Made by a program: the position numbers and the translations under genes. DNA of 64,000 nucleotides from Strongyloides papillosus. Its lineage: Eukaryota; Nematoda; Chromadorea; Rhabditida; Strongyloididae. Every line of letters starts with the position of its first letter. The first letter of the stretch is position 1. Positions 30,042 to 42,600 of the stretch are shown piece by piece. The DNA is taken from positions 434,001-498,000 of the forward strand of contig SRSI01000037.1 of assembly GCA_005656395.1 (NCBI GenBank), read 5' to 3'. The notes beneath the pieces were generated by a model. That model was not told the origin of the DNA, made no database searches, and saw only the letters and a program-made list of their open reading frames with translations.

Positions 30042-32943
30042 TGTAGTAGTATTTAAAAAAAAGAGAATATTTTAGCAATTTTAAAGGAATGAGACTTTCA
30101 GGAAAAGCCTTTATGTAATATAACTATATATTTATATTAAATTTTAAATTAAAATGTACTTTTTGTTATGTGAATTAATGTGAAATAAGACACAGTTTTA
30201 TTATTTAATAATATTAAGTAATTTAAGTTTCTAATAATGCTAATCAGGTAAATTCTTTATATCACTCTTATTAGCCATAATTTCTATGTTTTAAATTAAC
30301 TTCTTTGAAAAATAGTTTTTTAATTTAAAATTACACTGTAGTAATCATGTTAGTTTTTAATGTGATGAATAATATAAAAAAACGCTTAAACAATAGATGT
30401 TAATTATTTTAAAATAATACCCGTTTTTTTCAAAACTAATAGAGTACTTTTCGATTAAGACAGTTCTTTGATTATAGAATTTCAGGGTTGTTTTTAGATA
30501 TTTAATATCAAAATTTTTAAAACTTTAAAGTAATTTATTTTCAAATTGTGGTATAAATTATAACAAACAATAAGTTTTAAAATAATTATTACAGTTTAAG
30601 ATATATATTGATTAGTAAATAATCAACTATGAAATTTTAAAATATCAAAAGTTAAATAAGTTACTCACACCCAAATTAATATTTTTATTAATCAAAATTT
30701 ATTTATTTTTTTGAAATTTCTTTACAACTTGATTTTTGAATTTCATTTGTGAAAAGTTCTACATGAACAAAATTTTCTTTACAATCGTATCAACATTTAT
30801 TTTTTTACAGTGATAACTTTATATGATTCTTTTACTAAATATGGTTCAAAGTTACAATAATAAATAATTAGTTTTCTATAAAATTACTACGTATAAGCAA
30901 AATAAATTATTGCATTGAAAGCTTGTTGTTTTTTTTTAATTATAACTCATTAGATATGTGAAAACGAAAATCATATTTATTCGAATGACGCATTTTTAGC
31001 GTTATTTGATGTTATGTGTAATAATTAGCTTAATTTTTTTATTTGATTTAAATTTAGCTTTTAATAATTTTATTAAGAAAATACGTGACAATTGTTTCTT
31101 TTTCCTGAAGCATTCATTTTAATATCTTTTTCAATTAAAAGATCCAAACTTCATTAAGATTTAATTAAGGTGAATTTTATTAAAACATTTACTGTAAGAT
31201 TTAACAAAAAAATAAGTAAATATTTTACTTCATTATAATGTAATATACTTTACTTTTTATTTGTTTTAAAATTAAAATTGTTAAAAATGTTAATATATCA
31301 TATTTTTTAAATTACTCACCGTTATATTTAGCTAATTTTACATTGCAAAAATGTTTCTAAAAATTATTATATTTTTAAATAAATATTTTTATGACTTATA
31401 GAATTAAACTAATGCAAAATAGAAAAAAACAACCTATAATAATTAATTCATTGTTAATTGTAATTAGTCATAACAGGTACTATATTGCACATAGAGACAA
31501 TAGTTCTTTAAGAATCAAAAATCGGAAAAAATAATATTTCCAAAGAATGATCCAAAAAAGTGCGTTTTAATAAATAAAGATTTTTAAAAATATGCTAATT
31601 GTATGATTCTTATCACGGTATTTTTATGTATATAATAAAAGAACATTTACAGGAGTTATTTTTTATAAAAAGTACAAATGCTCTATGGGAAAATTTTCTT
31701 CAAATATACTAACTAGAAGTAAAATAGTATAAAAGAACAATTGTTTTACAATAATAAAGAACGAGAAAAATAACATTCATTAAAATTACAGGGCATAGTT
31801 AATATCCGTTTTTGTTATGTAACTATTTTTAAATTATTTATTAATACATAAAAATTTTAATAATTTAATAACAAAGAAATTAAGTTATATATTAAACAGG
31901 CATTTTTTTTAACAATTATTAAGAAATATCATAAAAACAAGAGTTGACATACGTAAACACATTTTTTAATTTAAATAAAAACATAATAAAAAAAACATAA
32001 ATTATATCTCCTGATTCCAAACTTCAGAATAGTTTAGACATTACCTGTTTTGATAATAAAAGAACTTTTGAGATTATTGTTAATTAGAGATCATGTTGTA
32101 TATCAATTTTAAAAATAAAAATTAAACTAGCATAAAAAAAGGACAATGGAAAGAAAATGTTAAGAATTTTAAACGATTAAAGAAAGTACTTATTATCAAA
32201 AAGTTTTTTTACATCAGAACAAATATATAATTCAAACTTAATAATCAAAATTTGTACTTTAAAAGCTTCAGGAAACTTAAATATTAAAACATTATCTAAA
32301 GGCATTAAACTTTATTTCAATGTAATTTTAAATGATAAATAAATTAAAAGAATATTCATTATCTATTAGCCATCAGACTTCTGAATTTTTACTTAAAATT
32401 TTAATATACTGTTGTATTAATTTATATCTGTACCGACAAATTGTTACCAATATTCGTTTTCCATCAAAAAAAAGTTAACAAGATAGTTGTTAAAAATATA
32501 TTTAGTTATTTTCTTCATTAATAATTGATGCACAGTTCCTTTCTTTGAAAATGTTCTATACAATTTTAAGAATGTAATTGATATCTTCTTAACGTGGTGG
32601 AAGAAAGAAAGATCATAGTCGTAGTAATAAAGGTTGGTAATTTACTTACATATACATACTGAAATTTTTATGATTTTTAAGATGTTTATCCCTTTGAATT
32701 ATTGTAATATCCAGGTCTTTTCATTATTAGTAGAGAATAATTATCTGACTATTCTCAAGTAATTTTATTAAGGATATATTCGCTTCGTTCATATGAAATA
32801 TCAATTCAATTTTGAATTCTTATCGAAATAGAACATCAGTCCTAATCTTTATATTTATTTATAATTTTCATATAATATCAAAAACAATGTTTTTTTCGAA
32901 TTTTAACAGTAAAAATTAAAATTTCAATAACTGTTGTACATTC
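30042..32943. other. Intergenic, about 2.9 kb, AT-rich
   Basis: No ORF of substance, RNA gene or clear repeat is seen. It contains the region upstream of chemoreceptor A (minus strand) and the region downstream of the broken last exon of chemoreceptor B. Confidence 0.45.
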
Positions 32944-34893
32944 TTAGCAAATAGAATTATTTGAGCGAACATTAATATTTTTGACAGTTACATTATTTAT
33001 TCTATTATGGAAATTTTTTAATAATATTAAATTTTTCAGAGGTGTACACACAAAAAATAAAAAGGACAAATTTTGACAATTCTATCTATAATGCAAAAAA
33101 ATGTCCCACCATTTTAAAAAATTGAATATTATTCAAATTTTAAAAATATCAAGTGATAGTAAAAATTTTAAAACGACGCAAAATATTAGGTTGTCGCATA
33201 CATTTTTCCATTTTTTTACAAAAATATATATGTTTGACTTTTTAAATTAATGTGGCTTTTTTTAATTTTGATATTTTTTATAACATTATGCTCATTTTAG
33301 ATCCCAACTTGTTTTTTATCTTTATTTTATAAAATACGTTATTAAAGTTAATTTTGTTTGAAGTTATAAATGTTTAAATAAAAATCACCAATTTAAACAA
33401 TTTACTAACAACAATAAGTTTAGAAATTTAAAAATTTTCTAACAATAATAATGTGAAAAGTAATAATTTTTTACTCACATAAAAAGTAATTAATTAGAAA
33501 TTTTATTTTAGTTTTCGTTCTTATTTTAAATTAAAATATGTAAAAGTTATTATTTTTACTATAAATAAAAATCCATATTATTTATAGCTTTTAATAAGTT
33601 TAATTTTTAAAGATGATCTTTAAAGACATTATAAAAAAAATTTAGACTATCAAATATGAAAATTTCATATAAAATATAATTTAATGATAACTCGAACTAT
33701 TGAAACATAAAAAAATGTACTGTAATATGTTAAAAATGTTTTTTATGAAAGTGTTTGTAATTTTACTTAAAATTAAATTCTAACCTTGTATTTTAAAATG
33801 TATTGTAGAAAGCAACTTAAGTTTTAAAATAGAAAAAATCTACTAAAAAGTAGAAACATATTTTAATAATCCTCTAGTTATTGTTTTAATTTTTATTTAC
33901 GAAATAATTGCGATAAAATTAGTCGTAAATCAAGAAAATTCAAATTTTTTTAAGTGGGACAAATTTGTTACATTTTATGCAAACCTGTGTCCTTTTTATT
34001 TTTTGTGTGTACTTGAAAAAATTTAATTATAATGAATTAAAGAAAAAAAAATTACCTCAAAAATAAGCTGGCATAGAATAATCCAAAAACTTCTAAATCT
34101 ATAATCCAATAAATAGCCTCTATTGCAATAATTTCAACAAGAACACTTTGAAAAATTAACAAATTAATAATTCTTGACATATTATAAATAAAAAAAAGTA
34201 AGAAAGATATAAAATTTAAAATACTATATATAATTAATGAGAAATCTTTTAAAACTTTTTTATTTCTAAGTCCTTTATAATATTTTAACAGTTTATAAAT
34301 TGTTATCGTGTTCATAATTCCAGCGAATATTGCAATAGAAAATAAAATACATATCGTATGACACATTATAAAATATGGTGCCTGTGGTGATTTAAAAGTA
34401 ATGTAATATCCACTGATTTCTTTAAAATAAAAGTAAAATGGTTCTATTAAAATAAATCCAATTCCACATACCAATCCAATATTAAACGATACAAAAATAT
34501 ATACTTTGATTTTTGTTTTTGAAAACCATTTATCAATTAACAAAGGATAAGTAATGGCCAAAAATCTATTAAAACTTGTAATCAATGCTATTAAATACAT
34601 TGATGTATAGTTAAGTCCCACAGTTGCAAAATAAAACGATGCTAATGCTCTATTATTCTCATACAATGAACCAAAAATATTCATTTTTGCGCAACGTGAA
34701 CAAATAAATGTTGAAAAAACGGTAAAAATATCAATATATCCCTTGAATAAAATAAATGGAAAAAACTGATTGTTATATATATAGGATTTCTACAAAATAC
34801 AATTTCTTTAGTTAAAAGAATTACAAAAATAATTAATAAAATTAGTGATGGAATTTCATATAAAAGTTGTATTATATCTATAGTAGTAATCAT
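32944..34893 (-). pseudogene. Chemoreceptor gene B, paralogue of gene A, frameshifted and split by a transposon
   Basis: It starts like gene A (MITTIDIIQLLYEIP) and aligns with it throughout. At a TA run (34774-34783) one base is missing relative to gene A, so the frame ends after 70 codons; the remaining 210 codons resume in another frame at 34684. Exon 1 ends at 34056 and is followed by a 44-bp intron (34055-34012). Exon 2 begins with TA (34011-34010) and is then interrupted by a 963-bp transposon. Its remainder (33044-32944) continues in frame as TPLKNLILLKNF, matching the gene A tail. As it stands, splicing would add only about four residues after TM7 before a stop inside the transposon. 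The frameshift could be a sequencing error in the TA run; the insertion cannot be explained that way. Confidence 0.88.
33047..34009. mobile_element. Non-autonomous Tc1/mariner-type inverted-repeat transposon (963 bp) in a chemoreceptor exon
   Basis: Perfect 22-bp terminal inverted repeats beginning CACACAAAAAAT lie at 33047-33068 and 33988-34009, each flanked by TA (33045-33046 and 34010-34011), the target used by the Tc1/mariner superfamily. Further inside both ends a second motif, TTGTCCCAC or ATGTCCCAC, recurs in inverted orientation, like the double binding sites of some Tc1 elements. No ORF of transposase size is present. ATTAGGTTGTCGCATAC at about 33186-33202 resembles a mariner end motif. 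Removing the element and one TA restores the exon frame of gene B. Confidence 0.9.
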
Positions 34894-36679
34894 ATTATTA
34901 AATAATTTTAATAATTTTAATAATTTTATAGTTTAGAAATTTTTAAATTCTATATTGATATAATAATTTTTTTCACAATATTATAGAATAAAAAAATGTA
35001 CATTTAAATTGTTTTGTACTTTTATTTGTTAATTGAACGAAACATTATCAGTATACTTCCATAAATTACAACCAATGAAATAAAATTTTTGAATAATTAA
35101 TAAAATATAACATTTTATTGTTATTTTTAATATTTTAGATCTTGTTGTTTTCTTTTTGTTATTTCAATCTAGTACTTTTGATTTAAAAAGAATAATCCAA
35201 TTTTACATCAATTATCTACATTATATGTCATTTTATTAAATTAAAAAATAAATTAATTATTTTCTTTCAATCTATGAACACTTTTGAATAATTTCATAGG
35301 ATTTCATTAATTTAATATTGAATTAAGTTATTACAATAATTATAGTGAGATAAAAAAATAGGTATCTGCTCTTTTGAACAATTTTTCAATAATTAAAGAA
35401 ATTTTTTTCAAGTTTTTAAACGTAATGGTACAATTAATGTTCTTTTCAGAAATAATTTAAAATAACTAATAATACTAATAATTTTTTCTTTTGCTTAGGG
35501 CAATTATCCTAGATTTATAAATTATTACGGAAAAATTTAGATTACCTTAGAAATTACACAAATATCAAGACTTTTTTAATATATTTTTTTATAATAGTTT
35601 TATACAAAAAAAATATATTTAAACTATTTCTAGGTAAATATAGTGGACATGACTTCCGAAAAAGAAGAATCAAACACGAAGTTGTAAGCTATTAATTTAT
35701 AAAAACTACTTTTAAATTTAAATTTTGATTATAACTGATTATAAAATATAAGTGATAGTACACAGCATTAGATTCAAGACAAAGATTCAAATTCGGCCTA
35801 TTATAACTTACTAACTGTAAACAGTTATACCACAGATGCAATAAAAAATTCAACAGGATAAAGAACAAAAAGTTGCCATCTTTTTTTGTAATAAGTTTCA
35901 AATAAAAGATAAAAATAACAGAATTACTATTTTTGGAAGCTTGACATTTGACAAAGTATGCTCTTTTTCAATGATTTTGAAAAGTCTTTGGTATTAAATA
36001 TTAGAAAAATGATAAAACCTTGTAAAATATTTAATAAAGCAGTTAATAAACACAAAGATTAATGGGTATTTTGACGTGATCTGGTCTCATTCTTTTCAGC
36101 ATACAATTATGGAATACCTAAAAATATCATAAAAGAGACTTAAGTAAATAGATTGATATGCAGACTTTTAAACTTAATTTATAAAATGGGAAAAATAAAT
36201 GCTTAATTAAACTTATTTTTAATAAAAATTACAATTTTCTGCCAATTTTTGATTTTTTAATTGTAAAATAAGTAAACATATTGTTATAGTTTCTACAATC
36301 TTTTCTTCAAATAAAATGATTTTTTGTTGAGATTTGTAGGTGACTTAACTTGCCTACCAACAATTCGGTAATAATCTTAAATTATCGTTTTTAAAAATCA
36401 GTATAAGTTCATTTCTTGTGATTTGAAAAGTATACTTGAAAGCACTAAGCATCAATTTCATTTATTTTCTTGATCTAACTTTTACATCTTTACTGTAATT
36501 GATTAATGCCAATTGTTTTATTATAATTGTTAATTTTTATAAGGAGCTACCTTTTCATTCTAATTTGTGTTGTAATTTTTTCATGAAATATTTTAAATAA
36601 AGAATATAACTATTTATCGGATCTTCTAAAGATTTTGAATATCAAACAAAATAAATTTAATGTTTTATAAAGATTTTTT
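34894..36679. other. Intergenic, about 1.8 kb, AT-rich
   Basis: Apart from short antisense or low-complexity reading frames I see nothing. It contains the upstream region of chemoreceptor B. Confidence 0.4.
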
Positions 36680-36873
36680 AATATCAAAACAAAGTTAATG
36701 TAATGTTATGAAATAGATGTTTATGTTGCATTGATCAGGGTAATGGATGCTTGAGAAATACAACATAATAAACCAGTATTTAAGAAATGAATTTGCTTTT
36801 GCTTAGTAGTTAATTTTGCATGTTTTTATATACACCTGGCTTACAATGACTAGGAAGTCATACTATCTTGTCG

Positions 36874-37250
36874 TTACCAACGTCCAAGGTGTTCTCTTTC
36901 GTGCAAAATTAACTCACTTACTCTGTTCTTGATTTCCAACAACGTCAATTTACTGGTATACGGTTCTAATTGCTCACCTACTTTTCTTGGCAGAGTATAC
37001 GGAAATTCCATTTTCATCAGTGCTTGAAAAAAATGTTCACATTTTTGTAGTGCGTGTGATGAATTATTTTTCGTCCAACTATTGTATTTCCCAATATTGT
37101 CGTCATCGGACTGCGACATGTTGCTACCGTTTTTTTAAAAATGCCGTAAAATGTTTTTCCAAATTATCAGCCTTCTTAAAAAATCTTAAGCTTTCTTTAT
37201 TTGGCCTCATTTTGTTCATGGGAGTATCAAACTTTCCTGCAGTATAATTA
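36874..37250 (-). pseudogene. Degenerate coding region, 3' part, unrecognised
   Basis: The minus strand from about 37250 reads AVNYTAGKFDTPMNKMRP and on through FFKKADNLEKHFTAFLKK to a TAG. After a frame change at about 37120 it continues with SQSDDDNIGKYNSW and KVGEQLEPYTSKLTLLEIK, ending at 36874. Composition and codon use look protein-like, unlike the surrounding AT-rich DNA. It is in the same orientation as, and downstream of, the remnant at 37690-38140, so both are probably parts of one dead gene. Confidence 0.4.
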
Positions 37251-37689
37251 ACCGCTTCTCTATATGTCATATCCGACAGTCAATAGTAATGTACAATCTA
37301 CACGATAAAGCTGTAAAGTCCTACCACTAAGAAAATTATCCAAAATTTGTTATGGTTCCACAATGTAACAATAGTTAATTTTGAGGTATGTATTTATTTA
37401 ACTTGAATTTATATAACTAATAATATAACAATGAATGTGATATAAGAGAAATCATGAATATATATTTATATTAGTGAGGTGGATCAATCCCAACTAGCAT
37501 TTGGGTGGAATTACAATTTAGTAACTTAATACGATTTCTTTTCTTTTGATCATCTATTACATTAGCCTTATCTATAGTGTTGCCCACCGAGAGGGTGTGG
37601 CAGAAAGAAAAATGCTATATAAATAAATATTTTAATATGTTAGTTGTTAGTTAATATAATATTTTTTATTATTAATAAAAACCTACCTC

Positions 37690-38140
37690 TACGTCGTGGG
37701 GCCATTACAATAGTCAATTTAAATTTTTCAAATCATAACTTAAATCCAGCAGAATCTTGTATTGTGCAGTTCTGTAATTTGTCTGAAAAGCGGTATTGTT
37801 ATAACGAAAAGCATTCCAGTTTTGTTCCATAACATAGTTATTATACTCCATTGATTGTTACCTTGATGCTGATACTCCTTGAGTATTCTATGATTTAAAT
37901 AATTTCGGTACTGAATTGTCCATTCATGTTTGTTGTGCAACGGGGTCTGTAAAATGCATAGAGAATTTCCGTTTTGTATTATTCGTATTACAATTTCTCA
38001 ATCTGTCAATTATTGTGGTATCAGCGTCATATTCCTCTTTTTCTAAGTGTTCTGTTAAAGTCTGTTCGAATTTATCAGTCAGTAATACAGCTTACTTCAA
38101 TTGTTTCAGTAAATTTTTAAATTTCTTTTCTTTATTCATT
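37690..38140 (-). pseudogene. Degenerate coding region, 5' part, unrecognised
   Basis: From an ATG at about 38137 the minus strand reads MNKEKKFKNLLKQLK, meets a TAA, then continues in the same frame with a charged, helix-prone stretch including LTDKFEQTLTEHLEKEEYD and ending near HFTDPVAQQ. Later segments need frame changes and include an Asn/Tyr-rich part and a basic MAPRRRGR segment near 37700. The charged helical start followed by a basic tail is Gag-like in general character, but I cannot place it in a family. Confidence 0.4.
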
Positions 38141-38720
38141 TTTTCCTCTGTAGAATTTAAAAAGTGATAACCTCCTAAAAAATGATAGTAAATAAATTTT
38201 TATCTAAATTAAGACAAAATTAAACAAGATTTCTCTATTCACAAAAACTTTATATTTTATTAACCAAAGTTTTACTTTTAAATACTAATTGATTATTTTG
38301 CATTCCTCAGGCATCTATTATTCTAAGCGATGCAACATAGACTATTCATTCTATACTATTTCATTATTTTTTGCTTTGTTCTATAAATAATTTTTAAAAA
38401 TATTCAATTAATTTTATTTTGCCCTTCTTAGACTTTACAAATTGTTCCAAAAATTTGGTAAGTTCAGTTTATTTGTTCATTGTTGTTTCCTTTGAGTTCA
38501 AAAAGGGATAATCTTCATAAAAAATTATATAAAATAGTGTCTATTTAAAATTAGAAGAAATCAAACAGGATTTCTTTAAAACTAAAGTAATATATTTATT
38601 CATCATAATTTTATTTCTTAAATATTTATTATTATGTCGTATTTCTCAAGCATCCATTAGCCTGATAAATACAACATAAACATTCATAACATTACATTAA
38701 TTTTTTTTGTATTTTTACTT

Positions 38721-40369
38721 TATCTTATGTCCACCATAGGCGGAATCCTTAATTCTTTTTTCCATGTTATAATTTATATAAATAATTTAATTAATTAACA
38801 AAATATACTATGAAGGATCAAGAACTTCAATATCGTAACGTAAATTTCGATTATAATGGCTGTATTTGTGTTATAAAATATGTATTTGAAGAAGGATTTT
38901 TATAATGAAGTAATTTTATATTATGTGCTCTCTTCCATGAAGTTCAATTAAGATGCTTAAATTGGGCTCAACAAAACTAAATTTGCTCAGTAAGAAGTAA
39001 GAATTTGAATGAATTTAAAAAAAAAGATAATGGAAACATTTAATATGGTCAGCATACATAAAAATGCTTCAATTAAAACTATCTAAAATTATGAAAAAAG
39101 TCTTAATTTGTGTTCAAATAAGATAATTGTCATTAATAGCTTCTAATTTTAATTCAAAAATTGGTTGAATTCTAACAAACATTAAAATTTCCTTTTTTTT
39201 AATCAAACTTTTTAATGCAAGCAAATGTATTTTCATAGAAAAACTTTTATATTTTGTTTTTTTCAGAAGAAAAATTATTAAAAAAGGTAAGAATACAAAA
39301 TTTCTTAAACACTTTAGATCGATCATTATTATTTAAACGATCCTACTATATTTCTTGATTAATATTTAAATTAATCCCCGGCATGATAATAAAATAAAAA
39401 GCTTTTTTATCATTTTAAAAGTATATATAATAGTAAATATCTAATATAAAATACCGAAAATGAAAAGTCAAATAATTTTTTATATATCATTTATTTATCC
39501 TTCATTTGCACGTTCATTTTAAAAAGTTAAATATGAGGTTGGTTATATTGAAAGTTTATAACATCCCTTTTCTATAATTATACTATAAATACAAACCATC
39601 TTCAAAAGCTACAGCTTTTTTATATACTTTTTTAGTAAAAAATAGTATAATATAATTTTATTAACATATTATTTTCAGGAAATCATGGTAAATACCACGC
39701 GAATGATGTTATCAACATTAATAAAAACATGTTATTATTAATCTTTAATATTAGTAAAAAAACCTAATTTTTTAAAATTCAACAGTTCAAAGAAATATTA
39801 TAATAATTTACATGTTCTGTCATACCAAAAAAGTGAGTTTTTTTCTTCTCTCTAAAAATAACATTATTCTTAATCTATTTTTTTCTTTTCCAGAATATCA
39901 TTCAAATGTTTGAAGAATCTTAAAATATCTTTTTAAATTTTTTTTAAATTATTTAAAAATCTCCGGAATATTTAGTTAATTTATTTTAAATCAACTGATA
40001 ATTTTTTCTAGTCATATTATGATATTTGATCATAATTTACTTAAACTTTTTATATATTATACATAATGACAATAACACTTTTATTAAATACAAATATATG
40101 CACAAAAAAATTAACAATTCATTTCTTGTATTCTACTAAAATTCGTCTACATCAAAATAAGTGTTTATATAAACTGTCAGAAATTATTTTAACATCTGAT
40201 TTTTCTTTCTTCAAAAATTGTCATAGTTACAAAACAAGAAATAATTTTAAATTCATATTTGGTATATTTAAATTGATAAAGTAAACTTATACTTTCATAT
40301 AAAAGATCAAGTCATTTTTTTACAAATATTAATTCAATAAATCAATAAAAAATTTCGCAGTTATCGGCA
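38721..40369. other. Intergenic, about 1.6 kb, AT-rich
   Basis: I see nothing beyond low-complexity reading frames. It contains the upstream region of the astacin-like gene. Confidence 0.4.
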
Positions 40370-41570
40370 ATGTTTTTAATTTATATAAATCTTATATTTA
40401 TTCTAATTCATACTTTAATATTAAATGTAAGTAAACACATTACTTATGATTTTTTCCTAATTAATATTATAGAAAAATGGCATTGAAGGATATTATGAAT
40501 ATGAGTCAGGAATTACAACAACTATCAATCGCAAGGAATTTAAATGGTCCTCGACTTTTAGATACTTTATAGATCGTTCATTGGATACCGATAAAATAAG
40601 GAAAGCTGTAAAATTAATTGAAAAAATGACATGCCTTAATTTTTATGAAGAAATGTGGTTTGTCTATGGAAACAGAGGATTCAATTATATGAAAGATTAT
40701 TCTAGATGCAGTTTTAAATATAATGAATGGAACCAGAAAAAATACTATGAAAATACAATATACTTATCACCATTCTGCCAGCACAAAATCGGTTCAATTC
40801 AACAATTGACACTTAAAATGTTAGGAATTTATGACGTTCATAATCGCCCTGATAGAAACAAATATATCAAAATTAACTTTTCAAACATTGAAGAAAAATA
40901 TAGAAAGTATTTCACAAAAGTTAATTCATCTGAACCATTGTTTAATACAACATTCGACTTTGGATCTGCCTTGCATTATAAAGTTGATATATACAGTAAT
41001 AGTCGAATTCCTATAGTTATTTCAAAAAAAAAGTACTATTCAAATATGTTAGGACAACAAAGATTGTTGAGCTTTAATGATTATAAATTACTCAATGGGT
41101 ATTATTGTTATGAAAATTGTAAGGGTATAAATAACTTTTGTTTAAATGGAGGTTATCTTGATTCACGTAGTTGTATGAGGTGTATCTGCCCAGAAAATTT
41201 TCATGGAACAAGTTGTGAAAAAGTTAAACATCTTCATGAGGACAATTGCGGTAACACTTATTTATCAGCCTCAGAGAGTAGTAAAGAACTAATTATTCAT
41301 AAAGATAAAACATGTAATTATTATATAAAATCAAAAATAAATTCAAAGATTGAAATAACTATTGTAGAGCTGAATTTAGTTGAGAGTAAACCTTGTCATT
41401 ATGAAATGGGGTTACAGATAAAATATTTAAAAGATAAGGGAAATACAGGATTATGTTTATGTGATAAATATTCAAATATCACTCTACTTTCTGAAGACAA
41501 CACAGTTTTCATTCAATATAATGGCTGGACATTTCATGATAAAGCAGTTATAAGATATAGAGAAGTTTGA
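40370..41570 (+). CDS. Astacin-like secreted protein with a dead catalytic site (EGF and CUB domains)
   Basis: It has two exons, 40370-40426 and 40473-41570, joined in phase 0 over a 46-bp intron (GTAAGT...TATTATAG), giving 384 aa. Exon 1 encodes only a hydrophobic signal peptide. The astacin fold is recognisable from KWSSTFRYFID to SALHY. Aligning the zinc signature on G137 and R144-P145-D146-R147, the three zinc-ligand histidines are replaced by Q130, K134 and D140, the catalytic Glu by L131, and the Met-turn methionine by L186; Y188 is kept. An EGF-like domain (about 228-268) and a CUB domain (about 274-384) follow. There is no propeptide, as in many nematode astacins. It cannot be a zinc protease; binding or decoy roles are inference. 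Confidence 0.88.
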
Positions 41571-42600
41571 AAGCAAATGATTTATGTGTAAATTTTTTTA
41601 TTAAATATATTTTGATGGTGTATTATTGTTTAATATAAAAGAAATTGATATATTCTTTCATTTACTGCACATATATAATTTTACAAAATTAGAAAATGTA
41701 AACTTTTTATTTTGTTTAACTGACTTCGTATGTCTTCTCAAAATAAAAATTTTAGTGATTACTTTTCCCACTACTTTTTTTAAAACGTATAAATGTTAAT
41801 ATCAATATAAATCTTAACTCTTATCTATTCACTTGTTTACGTTGAAGAGAATTGCATAATATCATTATTTCATCATACAGAATCATTCTAAATGTTTAAA
41901 AATTGCTACTATTGGACAATCTAAGGCAATTACTTTGTATACTACATTGTTTAAAATATTGCAACTTAAAATCAAATGATTTAAAAAGAATGAAAATAGT
42001 TGCATTTTACAATAATGTAATTGTAAACTATTATTTCAATATAATCTTTTATTTAATCATAATTTTAGTGGCGCATTAGATAGATGAATTAATACATCTT
42101 TTTAACTTATTCTATCTAATTAATATTTATGTTACTAAAATAATGTGTATATATATAGGATTTAACTATTTTTAAACATGTATAAAGTTTTTGTTTTGTT
42201 TATATGATGTCGTTCCTGAAAATAATACCATAGCTGATCTTGGAATAGAGTTTTCTATTTTTTTTAGCAAAGATAAAATTATACTTTATGAAGAATTACT
42301 ATTTTCGATATTTTAGACTTTTAAAGGTCAATTTTTTAAAAACGTTTTTAATATAAAAAAGGTAATTAAGATTCAAAATAACTGTTTCCTTAGATTTAAT
42401 ATGTAATTGTCTTTACGAAATATAATAATATTCTTTCATTGTCATCATAATCCGAATTATCAGTGAAACTAAATTAAACTCTATTATTAAAAAATCTAGT
42501 TTGCATATACCCATAATCCAATCGATTTTTTATATTCCTTATTGTTAATGGCAAATATTCCTTTTTAGTTACTACCTAACATATTAAATACTAACAATAA
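41571..42600. other. Intergenic, about 1 kb, AT-rich
   Basis: This separates the astacin-like gene from the RdRP. A CTTTTTAG at about 42562-42569 is a plausible trans-splice acceptor about 30 bases before the RdRP start. I see nothing else. Confidence 0.4.

Larger units (their letters stand above)
36680..38720 (-). mobile_element. Decayed repeat element with inverted terminal copies and coding remnants
   Basis: A roughly 100-bp sequence at 36680-36790 recurs inverted at 38612-38702, sharing GTATTTCTCAAGCATCCATTA and ACAACATAAACAT with few mismatches. A more diverged third copy lies at 38275-38372 in the same orientation as the last. The two right-hand copies belong to a degenerate direct duplication of about 335-340 bp (about 38050-38390 and 38390-38720). 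Between the inverted ends are minus-strand coding remnants with stops and frame changes. This looks like a dead DNA transposon or rearranged retroelement. The family is not recognised. Confidence 0.55.

Noticed and set aside
37916..38167. Plus-strand open frame of 83 codons
   Set aside because: It is antisense to the decayed minus-strand coding remnant and rich in Phe/Ser/Cys; there is no domain or start context.
40066..40284. Plus-strand open frame of 72 codons before the astacin-like gene
   Set aside because: It has low-complexity AT-driven composition, no signal peptide or domain, and no splice link to the downstream gene.
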